Below are positions 5,982 to 13,620 of a stretch of 19,243 nucleotides of DNA, piece by piece (positions within the stretch are counted from its first letter, which is position 1; each line of letters opens with the position of its first letter). Source of the stretch: Candidatus Schekmanbacteria bacterium (GTDB lineage Bacteria; Schekmanbacteria; GWA2-38-11; J061); contig RFHX01000151.1 in NCBI GenBank assembly GCA_003695725.1, positions 1 to 19,243 on the forward strand. The letters are read 5' to 3'. The notes beneath the pieces were generated by a model, which saw only the letters and a program-made list of their open reading frames with translations, searched no databases and was not told where the DNA came from. Position numbers and translations under genes: made by a program.

Positions 5982-7514
5982 TTAATAATATTCATTCCTA
6001 TCTAGGCTTCTATATTGGATTGCTTCTGCAATATGCTCTGTTTTTATCTTTTCAGCTTCATCGAGATCTGCAATTGTGCGCGCAATCTTGAGGATTCTGT
6101 CATAAGCCCTTGCGGAGAGGGAGAATTTTCTGATTGCGGCCTCTAAAAGGTCTTTTGATTCTTTGTTTATTCGACAGAATTCCCTTATATGCTTTTGTGT
6201 CATACGGGAGTTGAAAAATATCCCGCTTCCCTCATATCGTTTAAGCTGAATTTGTCGTGCTTTGTTGACTCTCTTTCTGATTGTTTCCGAACTTTCACCT
6301 CTTGTATCGTTTGCCATTTCTCTAAATTTTAAGGATGGCACTTCTATATGAATATCAATTCTGTCAAGTAGAGGTCCTGAAATTTTGGCAAGGTATCGCT
6401 GAATTTGGTTTGGAGTGCAGATACATTGTTTATTCTCATCAAAACGATAACCGCATGGACAGGGATTGAGTGCTGCAACGAGCATAAATTTTGAAGGAAA
6501 TGTGAGAGAGCCTGTTGCTCGTGATATTGTTATTTTTCCGTCTTCAAGCGGTTGACGCAAAGATTCTATTACATTTCGTCTAAATTCAGGCAATTCATCG
6601 AGAAATAGAACGCCATTATGGGCGATGCTCGCTTCTCCCGGCATAGGCGAGGTGCCGCCACCTATCAATCCTGCATCAGAAATAGAATGATGTGGACTTC
6701 TGAAAGGTCTTTTATTGATTATTGGAAAGTTTGAGTTTATATTTCCTAATACAGAGTGAATCCGTGTGCACTCGATTGCTTCTTCAAAGGTCATTTCAGG
6801 CAAAATCGATGGAAGACGTCGAGCAAGCATTGTTTTACCTGCGCCCGGTGAGCCAATCATCAAAATGTTATGGCTTCCTGCTGCGGCTATTTCAAGCGCT
6901 CTCTTTGCATGCTCCTGCCCTTTGACATCGCAAAAATCGGGTTCAATGCCATTTTGTCTTTGAAAAAGCTCTTTAATATTTGATTTATAAGGGGATATTT
7001 CAATATTTCCATTTAGAAAGTTTACTGCTTCCGTCAAGTGATTGACAGGGATTACCTCTATTCCATCCACCAAAGAAGCTTCAAGACGGTTTTGAAAGGG
7101 TATGATGATTCCCCGTTTACCATTTTTTTTTGCCGCAAGCGCCATTGGCAGAACTCCTTTTATAGGACGAATACTACCATCGAGGGATAGTTCTCCTGCA
7201 ATGACATAACCAAATCTTGTTATTCGGGCTTGAGGTATGCAGGCACTCAAAATTCCTGCAGCAATAGGAAGATCAAAAATGGGACCTTCCTTCCTCATAT
7301 TGGCAGGTGCAAGATTTACGGTAATTTTTTTGACAGGGAATTTGTAGCCGGAATTCGTTATTGCCGCTTTTACTCTTTCTCGGCTTTCTCGCACCGCTGT
7401 GTCAGGAAGTCCGACTGTGTTATATGAGGGAATTCCCGGAGCAGCATCAATTTCAACATGGACGGTGTATGCTTCAATTCCTATCGTTGTCGATGATTCA
7501 ACCCTTGAAATCAT
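5982..7514 (-). CDS. comM: ComM/YifB family Mg-chelatase-like AAA+ ATPase
   Basis: A 510-residue AAA+ protein of standard length. In Vibrio and Haemophilus ComM is a branch-migration helicase that aids integration of DNA during natural transformation; its role elsewhere is less clear. Residues 1-165 form the ChlI-type Lon-like domain. Walker A is GSPGAGKT (221-228) and Walker B is VLFLDELPEF (302-311). The segment NPCPCGY...CICTP (about 352-370) is the family's Cys cluster. The C-terminal Mg-chelatase domain includes SARAYDRILKIARTIADL. The gene is monocistronic, with its own promoter (7552-7580) and a weak Shine-Dalgarno. No other competence gene is in the window. Confidence 0.93.
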   Translation of the reverse strand: MISRVESSTTIGIEAYTVHVEIDAAPGIPSYNTVGLPDTAVRESRERVKAAITNSGYKFPVKKITVNLAPANMRKEGPIFDLPIAAGILSACIPQARITRFGYVIAGELSLDGSIRPIKGVLPMALAAKKNGKRGIIIPFQNRLEASLVDGIEVIPVNHLTEAVNFLNGNIEISPYKSNIKELFQRQNGIEPDFCDVKGQEHAKRALEIAAAGSHNILMIGSPGAGKTMLARRLPSILPEMTFEEAIECTRIHSVLGNINSNFPIINKRPFRSPHHSISDAGLIGGGTSPMPGEASIAHNGVLFLDELPEFRRNVIESLRQPLEDGKITISRATGSLTFPSKFMLVAALNPCPCGYRFDENKQCICTPNQIQRYLAKISGPLLDRIDIHIEVPSLKFREMANDTRGESSETIRKRVNKARQIQLKRYEGSGIFFNSRMTQKHIREFCRINKESKDLLEAAIRKFSLSARAYDRILKIARTIADLDEAEKIKTEHIAEAIQYRSLDRNEYY

Positions 7515-7551
7515 ATTGAGATAATTAGTTAATTTTGTATATTTTTCGTCT

Positions 7552-7580
7552 ATTATGTATTTTTATGAGAGATTTGTCAA
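7552..7580 (-). promoter_or_regulatory. Promoter of comM
   Basis: On the minus strand TTGACA (7580-7575) and CATAAT (7557-7552) are 17 nt apart: a perfect -35, and five of six bases at -10. It lies about 40 nt before the comM ATG and is divergent from the feoB promoter. Confidence 0.7.
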
Positions 7581-7653
7581 TGAAGAATTTAGAGAGACAT
7601 TTCATATTACAGAGAAATCGAAATTTGAATATTTGTTCAAATGATAAAATAAC

Positions 7654-7681
7654 TTGACAAAAGGGTAAAAAGATTTAATAT
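7654..7681 (+). promoter_or_regulatory. Promoter of feoB
   Basis: TTGACA (7654-7659) is followed after 16 nt by TAATAT (7676-7681). It lies about 40 nt before the feoB ATG. The -10 element overlaps the left arm of an inverted repeat, as expected for a repressed promoter. Confidence 0.6.
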
Positions 7682-7699
7682 TGAGATTGACTCTCAATA
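7679..7699. promoter_or_regulatory. Inverted-repeat operator candidate for the DtxR-FeoA regulator
   Basis: TATTGAGA (7679-7686) and TCTCAATA (7692-7699) are perfect reverse complements around a 5-bp centre, giving a 21-bp site of the size bound by DtxR-type dimers. The bases do not match the classical DtxR or Fur consensus. The site covers the -10 and the expected transcription start of feoB. A DtxR-family gene lies directly downstream of feoB, so that protein is the natural candidate ligand. A 10-nt copy of the left side (ATATTGAGAT) recurs at 7513-7522 over the comM start codon, and a half-site (ATTGAGA) is at 9738-9744 upstream of the regulator gene. Confidence 0.55.
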
Positions 7700-7723
7700 A
7701 CAATTTGACGAAAAAGGGACGAG

Positions 7724-9712
7724 ATGCATACAAATCTTGATAAAATGGAAGAAACTGCACAACCATCTATTATTCTCGTTGGAAATGCAAATGTTGGTAA
7801 AAGCGTCATCTTTGGAAATCTCACTGGCACTTATGTAGTTGTTTCAAATTATCCTGGCACCACGATTGATATCAGTGAGGGGCAGTATAGCTTCTATGAC
7901 GAAAAAGAAGGGAAAAAAGTTGAGGTAAGAATTATTGACAGCCCCGGAGTTAATTCTTTGATACCGCGCTCAGAGGATGAAAGAGTAACGAGAAATCTTA
8001 TTCTTGAAGAAAATCCTGTTGGCATCATTCAGGTTGCAGATGCTAAAAACCTTAAACGCTCACTTCTTATTACTACACAACTTGCTGAGATGGGGATTCC
8101 AATCATTCTTGTGCTGAATGTCTTCGATGAGGCGATGGAAAGAGGTATAAATATTGATTTGGGGAAACTTTCTTCACTTCTTGGAGTAAGAGTAATACCC
8201 TCTGTGGCTACGCAGAAGACAGGGCTTTCCGAAATAAAGAAGGCAATGAATCATTTTCAGGTACCAACGATTTCCTTTACATATAATCAGGCAATTGAAA
8301 AATCAATTTCCGAAATTATTGAGCTTCTTCCTGATGGATTGAAAATCTCAAAAAGGTCAATTGCACTAATGCTTCTTGCAGGTGATAAGAGTCTTCTGAA
8401 AAAGCTGAAACAATTTTTTCCTAATGCTGACTGGAAGAGCGTTGTGGAAATTGTTGAAGGAACAAAACTAAATTTTAGAGACCCTGTGAATTTTATAATA
8501 AGCAGAGAGCGGTATAGGTTTGTGAATGAGATTTATGACCAGTGCGTAAGTTTGAAAAAGAAGAAAGAAGCGCAATTCAGAAACTTCCTTGGTGACATTA
8601 TGATTCATCCACTTTATGGGCTTCCTGTGCTTCTCTTTGTCCTCTTTCTTCTTTATGAGATTGTTGGGGTTTTAGGGGCAGGTGTTGCAGTAGATTTTTT
8701 AGAGTCCAAGGTGTTTGGAGAATTTATCAATCCTAGAATTGCTTCTTTTCTAAAATATGTCAATACCCCGCAAATTTTGTATGAGATGCTTATGGGTGAA
8801 TATGGACTTATCAGTATGGGGCTTACATATGCAGTGGCAATAGTATTTCCTATAGTCGGTTTTTTCTTCGTCTTCTTTGGGATTTTGGAGGACTCCGGGT
8901 ATCTGCCTCGCCTTACGATAATGTCAAACCGACTTTTTAAAAAGATTGGACTTCAGGGACGAGCAGTCCTTCCAATGGTGCTTGGTCTTGGATGCGATAC
9001 AATGGCAACTCTTACAACAAGGATTCTTGAAACAAGACGCGAAAGGGTCATTGCAACATTGCTTCTTGCTCTTGGTGTGCCCTGCTCGGCGCAGTTGGGT
9101 GTAATAATAGGAATGCTTGGCGGTATGTCATTGAAGGCGCTTCTCATTGTTGTTGCAACTGTGATTATTCAGTTATTGATAGTTGGCTTGCTTGCGGCAA
9201 AGGTTATTCCCGGTAAGTCATCTGATTTTTTGAGCGAAATTCCGCCAATACGAATACCAAAAATTGACAATATTATCGTAAAAACATTCCATCGTATTGT
9301 GTGGTTTATGAAAGAAGCCGTTCCGCTTTTTTTGCTTGGTACATTTTGTCTTTTCTTATTTGAAAAGACCGGTATACTCTTGATGGTGCAGGAAGCTGTC
9401 AAACCCATTCTTTCAGGGCTTTTGTCGTTGCCCGCTGAGACAGCAGAAGCATTCATAGTGGGTTTTTTGAGGCGGGATTTTGGCGCAGCCGGGCTTTTTC
9501 GTCTTGCCAAGGAGGGCTATATCGATATCTTGCAGACAACTGTGTCTGTTACGGTGATGGTGCTTTTTGTGCCCTGTGTTGCTCATCTTTTTGTTATGAT
9601 AAAAGAGCTTGGCTTAAAGGTGGCTATGGCGATTACGCTTTTTGTGATTTTCTATGCAATGCTAACTGGAGCAGTCCTGAATCAAATCTTGAGATTTTTT
9701 AATGTATTTTAA
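7724..9712 (+). CDS. feoB: Ferrous iron transport protein FeoB
   Basis: A 662-residue inner-membrane Fe(II) transporter with an N-terminal GTPase. G-domain motifs are GNANVGKS (20-27, with Ala where Pro is usual), YPGTT (43-47, G2), DSPG (72-75, G3) and NVFD (132-135, G4). A helical spacer (about 190-280) leads into the membrane core (about 288-660). Both gates carry the conserved Cys: PCSAQ in the first and PCVAH in the second, the latter with His where Thr is common. GLGCDTMATLTTR is the conserved segment between them. The protein is shorter than E. coli FeoB (773 residues). GGGACGAG precedes the ATG. No separate feoA is present; a FeoA domain is fused to the regulator downstream. Confidence 0.96.
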   Translation: MHTNLDKMEETAQPSIILVGNANVGKSVIFGNLTGTYVVVSNYPGTTIDISEGQYSFYDEKEGKKVEVRIIDSPGVNSLIPRSEDERVTRNLILEENPVGIIQVADAKNLKRSLLITTQLAEMGIPIILVLNVFDEAMERGINIDLGKLSSLLGVRVIPSVATQKTGLSEIKKAMNHFQVPTISFTYNQAIEKSISEIIELLPDGLKISKRSIALMLLAGDKSLLKKLKQFFPNADWKSVVEIVEGTKLNFRDPVNFIISRERYRFVNEIYDQCVSLKKKKEAQFRNFLGDIMIHPLYGLPVLLFVLFLLYEIVGVLGAGVAVDFLESKVFGEFINPRIASFLKYVNTPQILYEMLMGEYGLISMGLTYAVAIVFPIVGFFFVFFGILEDSGYLPRLTIMSNRLFKKIGLQGRAVLPMVLGLGCDTMATLTTRILETRRERVIATLLLALGVPCSAQLGVIIGMLGGMSLKALLIVVATVIIQLLIVGLLAAKVIPGKSSDFLSEIPPIRIPKIDNIIVKTFHRIVWFMKEAVPLFLLGTFCLFLFEKTGILLMVQEAVKPILSGLLSLPAETAEAFIVGFLRRDFGAAGLFRLAKEGYIDILQTTVSVTVMVLFVPCVAHLFVMIKELGLKVAMAITLFVIFYAMLTGAVLNQILRFFNVF

Positions 9713-9773
9713 AGCATTTATGTTTTGCCTATAGAAAATTGAGAAATAGAAAAGAAAAGAGAGGATTGATGTT

Positions 9774-10430
9774 ATGTTGACAAATCAATACAGAGAAGAG
9801 ATGCTTCAGCTTATCGAGGCTATTTCAGATAATGGTTATGCAAAAATAGAAGAATTGAAAAGATATTTTGGTGAAAAAGCTATTGATGAACTAATTTCAA
9901 ATTTAAAAGAGCTTGAAATGATTGGTTTAAATGGGGAGGGCAATCTCTATCTGACAGAAAAGGGCAAGCTCGAAGCAAGCAATATTATAAGGCGTCATCG
10001 TCTCGCAGAGCGGCTTTTGCATGATGTTTTGGGTGTGGAAGATGAGGCGGCTGCAGAGAAACATGCCTGTGATTTTGAACATATCCTTGATAAGGAAGTA
10101 ACAGACAATATCTGTACTCTTCTTGGTCATCCAAAATTTTGTCCTGATGGAAAACCGATTCCTCCTGGTGAGTGTTGTATTAAGAATAAATATAAAGTTG
10201 AAAGCATCATCAAATCTCTTAACTCGCTTGATGTTGGAGAGAGAGGAAGGATTGCATATATGTTTTCAGAAGACCATAGCAGAATTGACAAGCTTGCTTC
10301 TATGGGATTGATGCCGGGCACAATAGTAAAAGTACACCAAAAACAGCCAAGTCTTGTTGTATGTTTCGATGAAACAACAATTGCAATGGACGATGAAATA
10401 GCACAGGATATCTATGTAAAGAAATGTTGA
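9774..10430 (+). CDS. DtxR-family metal-dependent repressor with C-terminal FeoA domain
   Basis: A 218-residue cytoplasmic regulator likely to repress feoB when Fe(II) is bound. Residues about 1-65 form the winged helix. The metal and dimerisation domain carries HRLAE (His75, Glu79) and CDFEH (Cys99, Glu102, His103), matching DtxR/IdeR ligands; the Cys favours an iron-type over an MntR-type regulator. Glu95 stands where DtxR has His98, with a His at 97 instead. A linker contains FCPDGKPIPPGECC (Cys123, Cys134, Cys135), a possible extra metal or cluster site. Residues about 148-218 are an SH3-like FeoA domain (SMGLMPGTIVKV). It lies 61 nt after feoB with no terminator between, so the two are probably co-transcribed; AGAGAGG precedes the ATG. 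Confidence 0.92.
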   Translation: MLTNQYREEMLQLIEAISDNGYAKIEELKRYFGEKAIDELISNLKELEMIGLNGEGNLYLTEKGKLEASNIIRRHRLAERLLHDVLGVEDEAAAEKHACDFEHILDKEVTDNICTLLGHPKFCPDGKPIPPGECCIKNKYKVESIIKSLNSLDVGERGRIAYMFSEDHSRIDKLASMGLMPGTIVKVHQKQPSLVVCFDETTIAMDDEIAQDIYVKKC

Positions 10431-10856
10431 TTATTGCTTTTTCAGGTTCTTTTTAATTATCTCATCAAGAATTGCTGCTGCCTCTCCTACTATTTTTGAA
10501 CACAAATCTTTGTGTTCAGGACTCTTCCATTGAATATCTGAAGTTATTTCTTCACAAATCGTTGTCTTCATCTTTTCCTTGAATCTTTTGAAAAATTCAG
10601 ATGACATTTTATATATATCAGAGGAATCCGCTGTGGGGTCGTCTCTTCCAAAGATTGCACCAAGAACCAAGACAGCACCATTCAGCGCGCCACAAAGATT
10701 TTTTTCGCCTCCAATTCCTGCTCCCATACCTGTGGCAAGTCGAGAATTCAAATTGAGGGAATATTTTTCATTGAAAAAAGCTACCATTGCTTCAGCACAA
10801 TTGAATCCTTTTAGATAAGTTTCTGCCGCTTCGTCTTTTAGATTTTTCTCTTTCAT
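10431..10856 (-). CDS. C_GCAxxG_C_C family protein (putative redox protein)
   Basis: A 141-residue protein with the defining Cys pattern of this family: Cys20 (FNCAEA), Cys55 in CGALNGA, then Cys101 and Cys119. The family is small, often found in anaerobes, and its biochemical role is not established; redox or metal binding is presumed from the Cys. I choose the ATG at 10856, which has GGGAG eight bases upstream (10869-10865 on this strand). The longer ORF to 10892 would start inside the hppA terminator. Its stop codon directly abuts the stop of the converging DtxR gene with no base between. Confidence 0.85.
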   Translation of the reverse strand: MKEKNLKDEAAETYLKGFNCAEAMVAFFNEKYSLNLNSRLATGMGAGIGGEKNLCGALNGAVLVLGAIFGRDDPTADSSDIYKMSSEFFKRFKEKMKTTICEEITSDIQWKSPEHKDLCSKIVGEAAAILDEIIKKNLKKQ

Positions 10857-10870
10857 AATTTTTTCTCCCA

Positions 10871-10909
10871 AAAAAGAAAAAGCCAGACACAAAGAACAGT
10901 GTCTGGCTT
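10871..10909 (-). terminator. Rho-independent terminator of hppA
   Basis: AAGCCAGACAC and GTGTCTGGCTT (10880-10890 and 10899-10909) form a perfect 11-bp stem with an 8-nt loop. On the minus strand it is followed by TTTTCTTTTTT. It sits just past the hppA stop and before the C_GCAxxG_C_C gene. Confidence 0.93.
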
Positions 10910-10922
10910 AAAAGTTTTACTT

Positions 10923-12926
10923 TTATGAAAGAAGGGGAGCCAATATTAAAGAAACAATAGACATTAGCTTTATTAAGATATTCATAGAAGGACCTGATGT
11001 ATCTTTGAAAGGGTCGCCAACTGTATCTCCAACAACTGCAGCCTTATGAGGGTCTGACCCCTTGCCGCCAAGATTCCCCTCTTCTATGTATTTTTTGGCA
11101 TTATCCCAAGCTCCCCCGCTGTTAGCCATAAAAAGCGCCATTAAAACACCTGTTATCGTGGCACCTGCAAGAAGACCGCCAAGCGGCTCTTTACCAAGAA
11201 CAAAGCCAACAATGACAGGAGCCAATATTGCAAGCATCCCCGGCAGAATCATCTGTTTCAGCGCACCTGTTGTTGAAATGTCAACACATCTTGCATAATC
11301 AGGTTTGGCTTTACCTTCCATTAGCCCCTTTATTTCTTTGAACTGACGCCTTACTTCCTCAACCATTCCCTGAGCAGCTTTCCCAACAGCGCTCATCGTT
11401 AACGCTCCAAAATAGAAGGGAAGGATGCCGCCAAGAAATAATCCTATGACAACCATTGGATTCATAATATCGATAAACTTGAGTTTTGCAGCCGAGCTGT
11501 ATGCAGCAAAGAGTGAAATTGCTGTAAGAGCGGCAGAACCAATTGCAAAGCCCTTTCCGATAGCAGCTGTCGTGTTACCAAGTGCATCGAGTCCGTCAGT
11601 TATTTTTCTTGCCTCAGGACCAAGTCCTCCCATTTCCGAAATTCCACCGGCATTGTCAGCTATAGGTCCGTAGGCATCTACAGACATTGTGATTCCTACT
11701 GTTGCAAGCATTCCAACAGCAGCTACGCTTATTCCATAAAGGCCTGCAAACTTGTAAGAGACAAAAATTGCAAGGCATATTGTTATTATTGGAAGTGCTG
11801 TGCTTTCCATTCCAACAGCAAGTCCTGTGATGATATTTGTTGCCGAACCGGTTTTGCAGGATTCTGCAATTCTTCTGATGGGGCTTGCCGAAGTGAAATA
11901 TTCAGTCAAAAGGCCTATCAGAATTCCTGCAAGACATCCTGAGAAGATTGCCCAAAAGATGCTTACATTGCCTTTGAAAAAGATATTCACATTTGCATAT
12001 GCCGCAATCAGGAAGATACCGGCTGCTATGAATGTTGAATAACGAAGCGCACTTTGGGGATTCATTTTTTTAAGTATGGACATAGAAGCAACACCAATAA
12101 GTGAACTTATAAGACCTACTGTTGCAAGAACCAATGGAAGAAGCATTCCTTCTGAACGGTTTAATGTAAACGATGGAGATGTCGCGGCAATTGCAATTGT
12201 TGCAATGATCGAACCTACATAAGATTCAAAGATGTCTGCCCCCATACCTGCTATGTCACCAACATTGTCACCAACATTGTCTGCGATAGTTGCAGGGTTG
12301 CGGGGGTCGTCTTCAGGGATTCCTGCCTCGACCTTTCCTACTAAATCAGCACCTACATCAGCAGCTTTTGTGTAGATGCCGCCTCCGACTCTTGCAAAAA
12401 GCGCTATGGAGCTTGCACCCATTGCAAAACCGTTTATGAATTTTGCCATTGCAGGGTCACCACCGAAAACTTTTTGAAAAATAAGATAGTAAATACCCAC
12501 TCCAATCAAGCCAAGACTGGCAACTGAAAGCCCCATAACTGTACCGCCTTTGAAGGCAATATTAAGTGCTTCATCGGGCTTCTGTTCACCGGCTGCTTGG
12601 GATGTCCTTACATTCGACCTCGTGGCGGCTTTCATTCCGAAAAATCCTGCAAAAGCAGAACAAAAGGCGCCTGTTGTAAATGCAATAGCCGTGTAGATGT
12701 CTAGAAAAAAGCCAAGAAGAGAGGCGACAATGATGACAAAGAAAATGAGTATCTTGTATTCTCTGAAGAGAAATACCATTGCACCTTCATGGATGGCTTC
12801 TGAGATTTCTATCATTTTTTCACTACCGGCTGGGCGACTCTTGATGTTGAAATAGATAGCCGCAGCTATAATAATTCCTACAACTCCCATTATCGGGTTT
12901 GCCAAAAAAAGAAATTCGTTGTTCAT
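10923..12926 (-). CDS. hppA: Membrane-bound ion-pumping pyrophosphatase (K+-dependent type)
   Basis: A 667-residue, roughly 16-span inner-membrane enzyme that hydrolyses cytosolic PPi and exports H+ and/or Na+. The Mg-PPi site is seen in [13 protein letters not shown] (190-202) and DNVGDNVGD (216-224), plus the C-terminal [15 protein letters not shown]. At the K+ site [10 protein letters not shown] (450-459) has Ala454 and Gly457, the signature of K+-dependent enzymes; K+-independent ones have Lys and Thr. Glu234 in ADIFESY lies where Na+-pumping and K+-dependent H+-pumping members keep a gating Glu, so Na+ transport is possible but unproven. The ATG follows GGAG at good spacing. A strong terminator ends the transcript. 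Confidence 0.96.
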   Translation of the reverse strand: MNNEFLFLANPIMGVVGIIIAAAIYFNIKSRPAGSEKMIEISEAIHEGAMVFLFREYKILIFFVIIVASLLGFFLDIYTAIAFTTGAFCSAFAGFFGMKAATRSNVRTSQAAGEQKPDEALNIAFKGGTVMGLSVASLGLIGVGIYYLIFQKVFGGDPAMAKFINGFAMGASSIALFARVGGGIYTKAADVGADLVGKVEAGIPEDDPRNPATIADNVGDNVGDIAGMGADIFESYVGSIIATIAIAATSPSFTLNRSEGMLLPLVLATVGLISSLIGVASMSILKKMNPQSALRYSTFIAAGIFLIAAYANVNIFFKGNVSIFWAIFSGCLAGILIGLLTEYFTSASPIRRIAESCKTGSATNIITGLAVGMESTALPIITICLAIFVSYKFAGLYGISVAAVGMLATVGITMSVDAYGPIADNAGGISEMGGLGPEARKITDGLDALGNTTAAIGKGFAIGSAALTAISLFAAYSSAAKLKFIDIMNPMVVIGLFLGGILPFYFGALTMSAVGKAAQGMVEEVRRQFKEIKGLMEGKAKPDYARCVDISTTGALKQMILPGMLAILAPVIVGFVLGKEPLGGLLAGATITGVLMALFMANSGGAWDNAKKYIEEGNLGGKGSDPHKAAVVGDTVGDPFKDTSGPSMNILIKLMSIVSLILAPLLS

Positions 12927-13022
12927 TTTTATTGTTTCTCCTTCATTTTATGTTAACTTTTCTTTAACAGTTTGAAAAAATTGAAAAATTGAGGTAATTA
13001 GCTAACATAAGGGGTTGATTTA

Positions 13023-13084
13023 TGTCAAGAAGTTAGTTTAGGGTTAAACTTATTATTGACATTTATATAAATCTTTAATTAAAA
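13023..13084. promoter_or_regulatory. Divergent promoter region between hppA and the response-regulator gene
   Basis: Two perfect TTGACA -35 boxes point outward: 13028-13023 on the minus strand for hppA, and 13056-13061 on the plus strand, followed after 17 nt by TTAAAA (13079-13084). The -10 on the hppA side is poor. Between the boxes lies a perfect 6-bp inverted repeat, AGTTTA-GGGT-TAAACT (13035-13050), a possible operator for both. Confidence 0.4.
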
Positions 13085-13139
13085 AATCACAAAGCTAATA
13101 AAAAACTTTCAAAAATCTGGTTAATAAGGAGAATATAAA

Positions 13140-13607
13140 ATGAAAGAAGTAAAATCAGTACTTGTAGTAGATGACGATGAAATAGCAAGACAAACGATTT
13201 GCAATACTCTCGAGGATACAGAATATGAAGTAACTGAAGCATGTGATGGACAGGAGGCACTGGAAAAAATTGCGGCTAATGAATATGCGGCTGTCGTCTG
13301 TGATATCAAAATGCCCGGAATCGACGGATTTACTGTTTTGAGAAAAGCAAGAAAGACAAGAAATATTCCCTTTATTTTTGTGACAGGTTATCCTGGTGAT
13401 ATGGATGAAAATGTTATTGTGAATGAACTTCAGCCATTTGGTTTTTTGAATAAGCCTTTTGACCATAAGGAGCTTCTGCTTCTGGTTAAAAATGCTGTCG
13501 AACATTACAATCTTACGAAGAAAAGGCAGGCATTTTTGAAGGATTTGGAGAAAAGCTCAGACAAGAAAACAAAGGAATTGACCGAAAGGTTGAAATATAT
13601 CATTTAA
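13140..13607 (+). CDS. Single-domain response regulator (CheY-like receiver) with C-terminal coiled coil
   Basis: A 155-residue protein. Receiver residues are all present: acidic pocket Asp11-Asp13, phospho-acceptor Asp55 (VVCDIKMPG), Thr82 (FIFVTGYPGD) and Lys105 (LNKPF). After the receiver (about 5-122) a Lys/Glu-rich helix (about 125-152) looks like a short coiled coil with no recognisable output domain, so it probably acts by protein contact. No histidine kinase is nearby. AAGGAG precedes the ATG. It converges on the glycosyltransferase gene with 13 nt between. Confidence 0.92.
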   Translation: MKEVKSVLVVDDDEIARQTICNTLEDTEYEVTEACDGQEALEKIAANEYAAVVCDIKMPGIDGFTVLRKARKTRNIPFIFVTGYPGDMDENVIVNELQPFGFLNKPFDHKELLLLVKNAVEHYNLTKKRQAFLKDLEKSSDKKTKELTERLKYII

Positions 13608-13620
13608 GAGACAGTATTTC

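Noticed and set aside
10857-10892. Longer N-terminus for the C_GCAxxG_C_C protein
   Set aside because: It would begin inside the hppA terminator stem; the ATG at 10856 has a good ribosome binding site and fits the family.
13155-13505. 116-codon minus-strand ORF inside the response-regulator gene
   Set aside because: It is fully antisense to a complete receiver domain with all catalytic residues.
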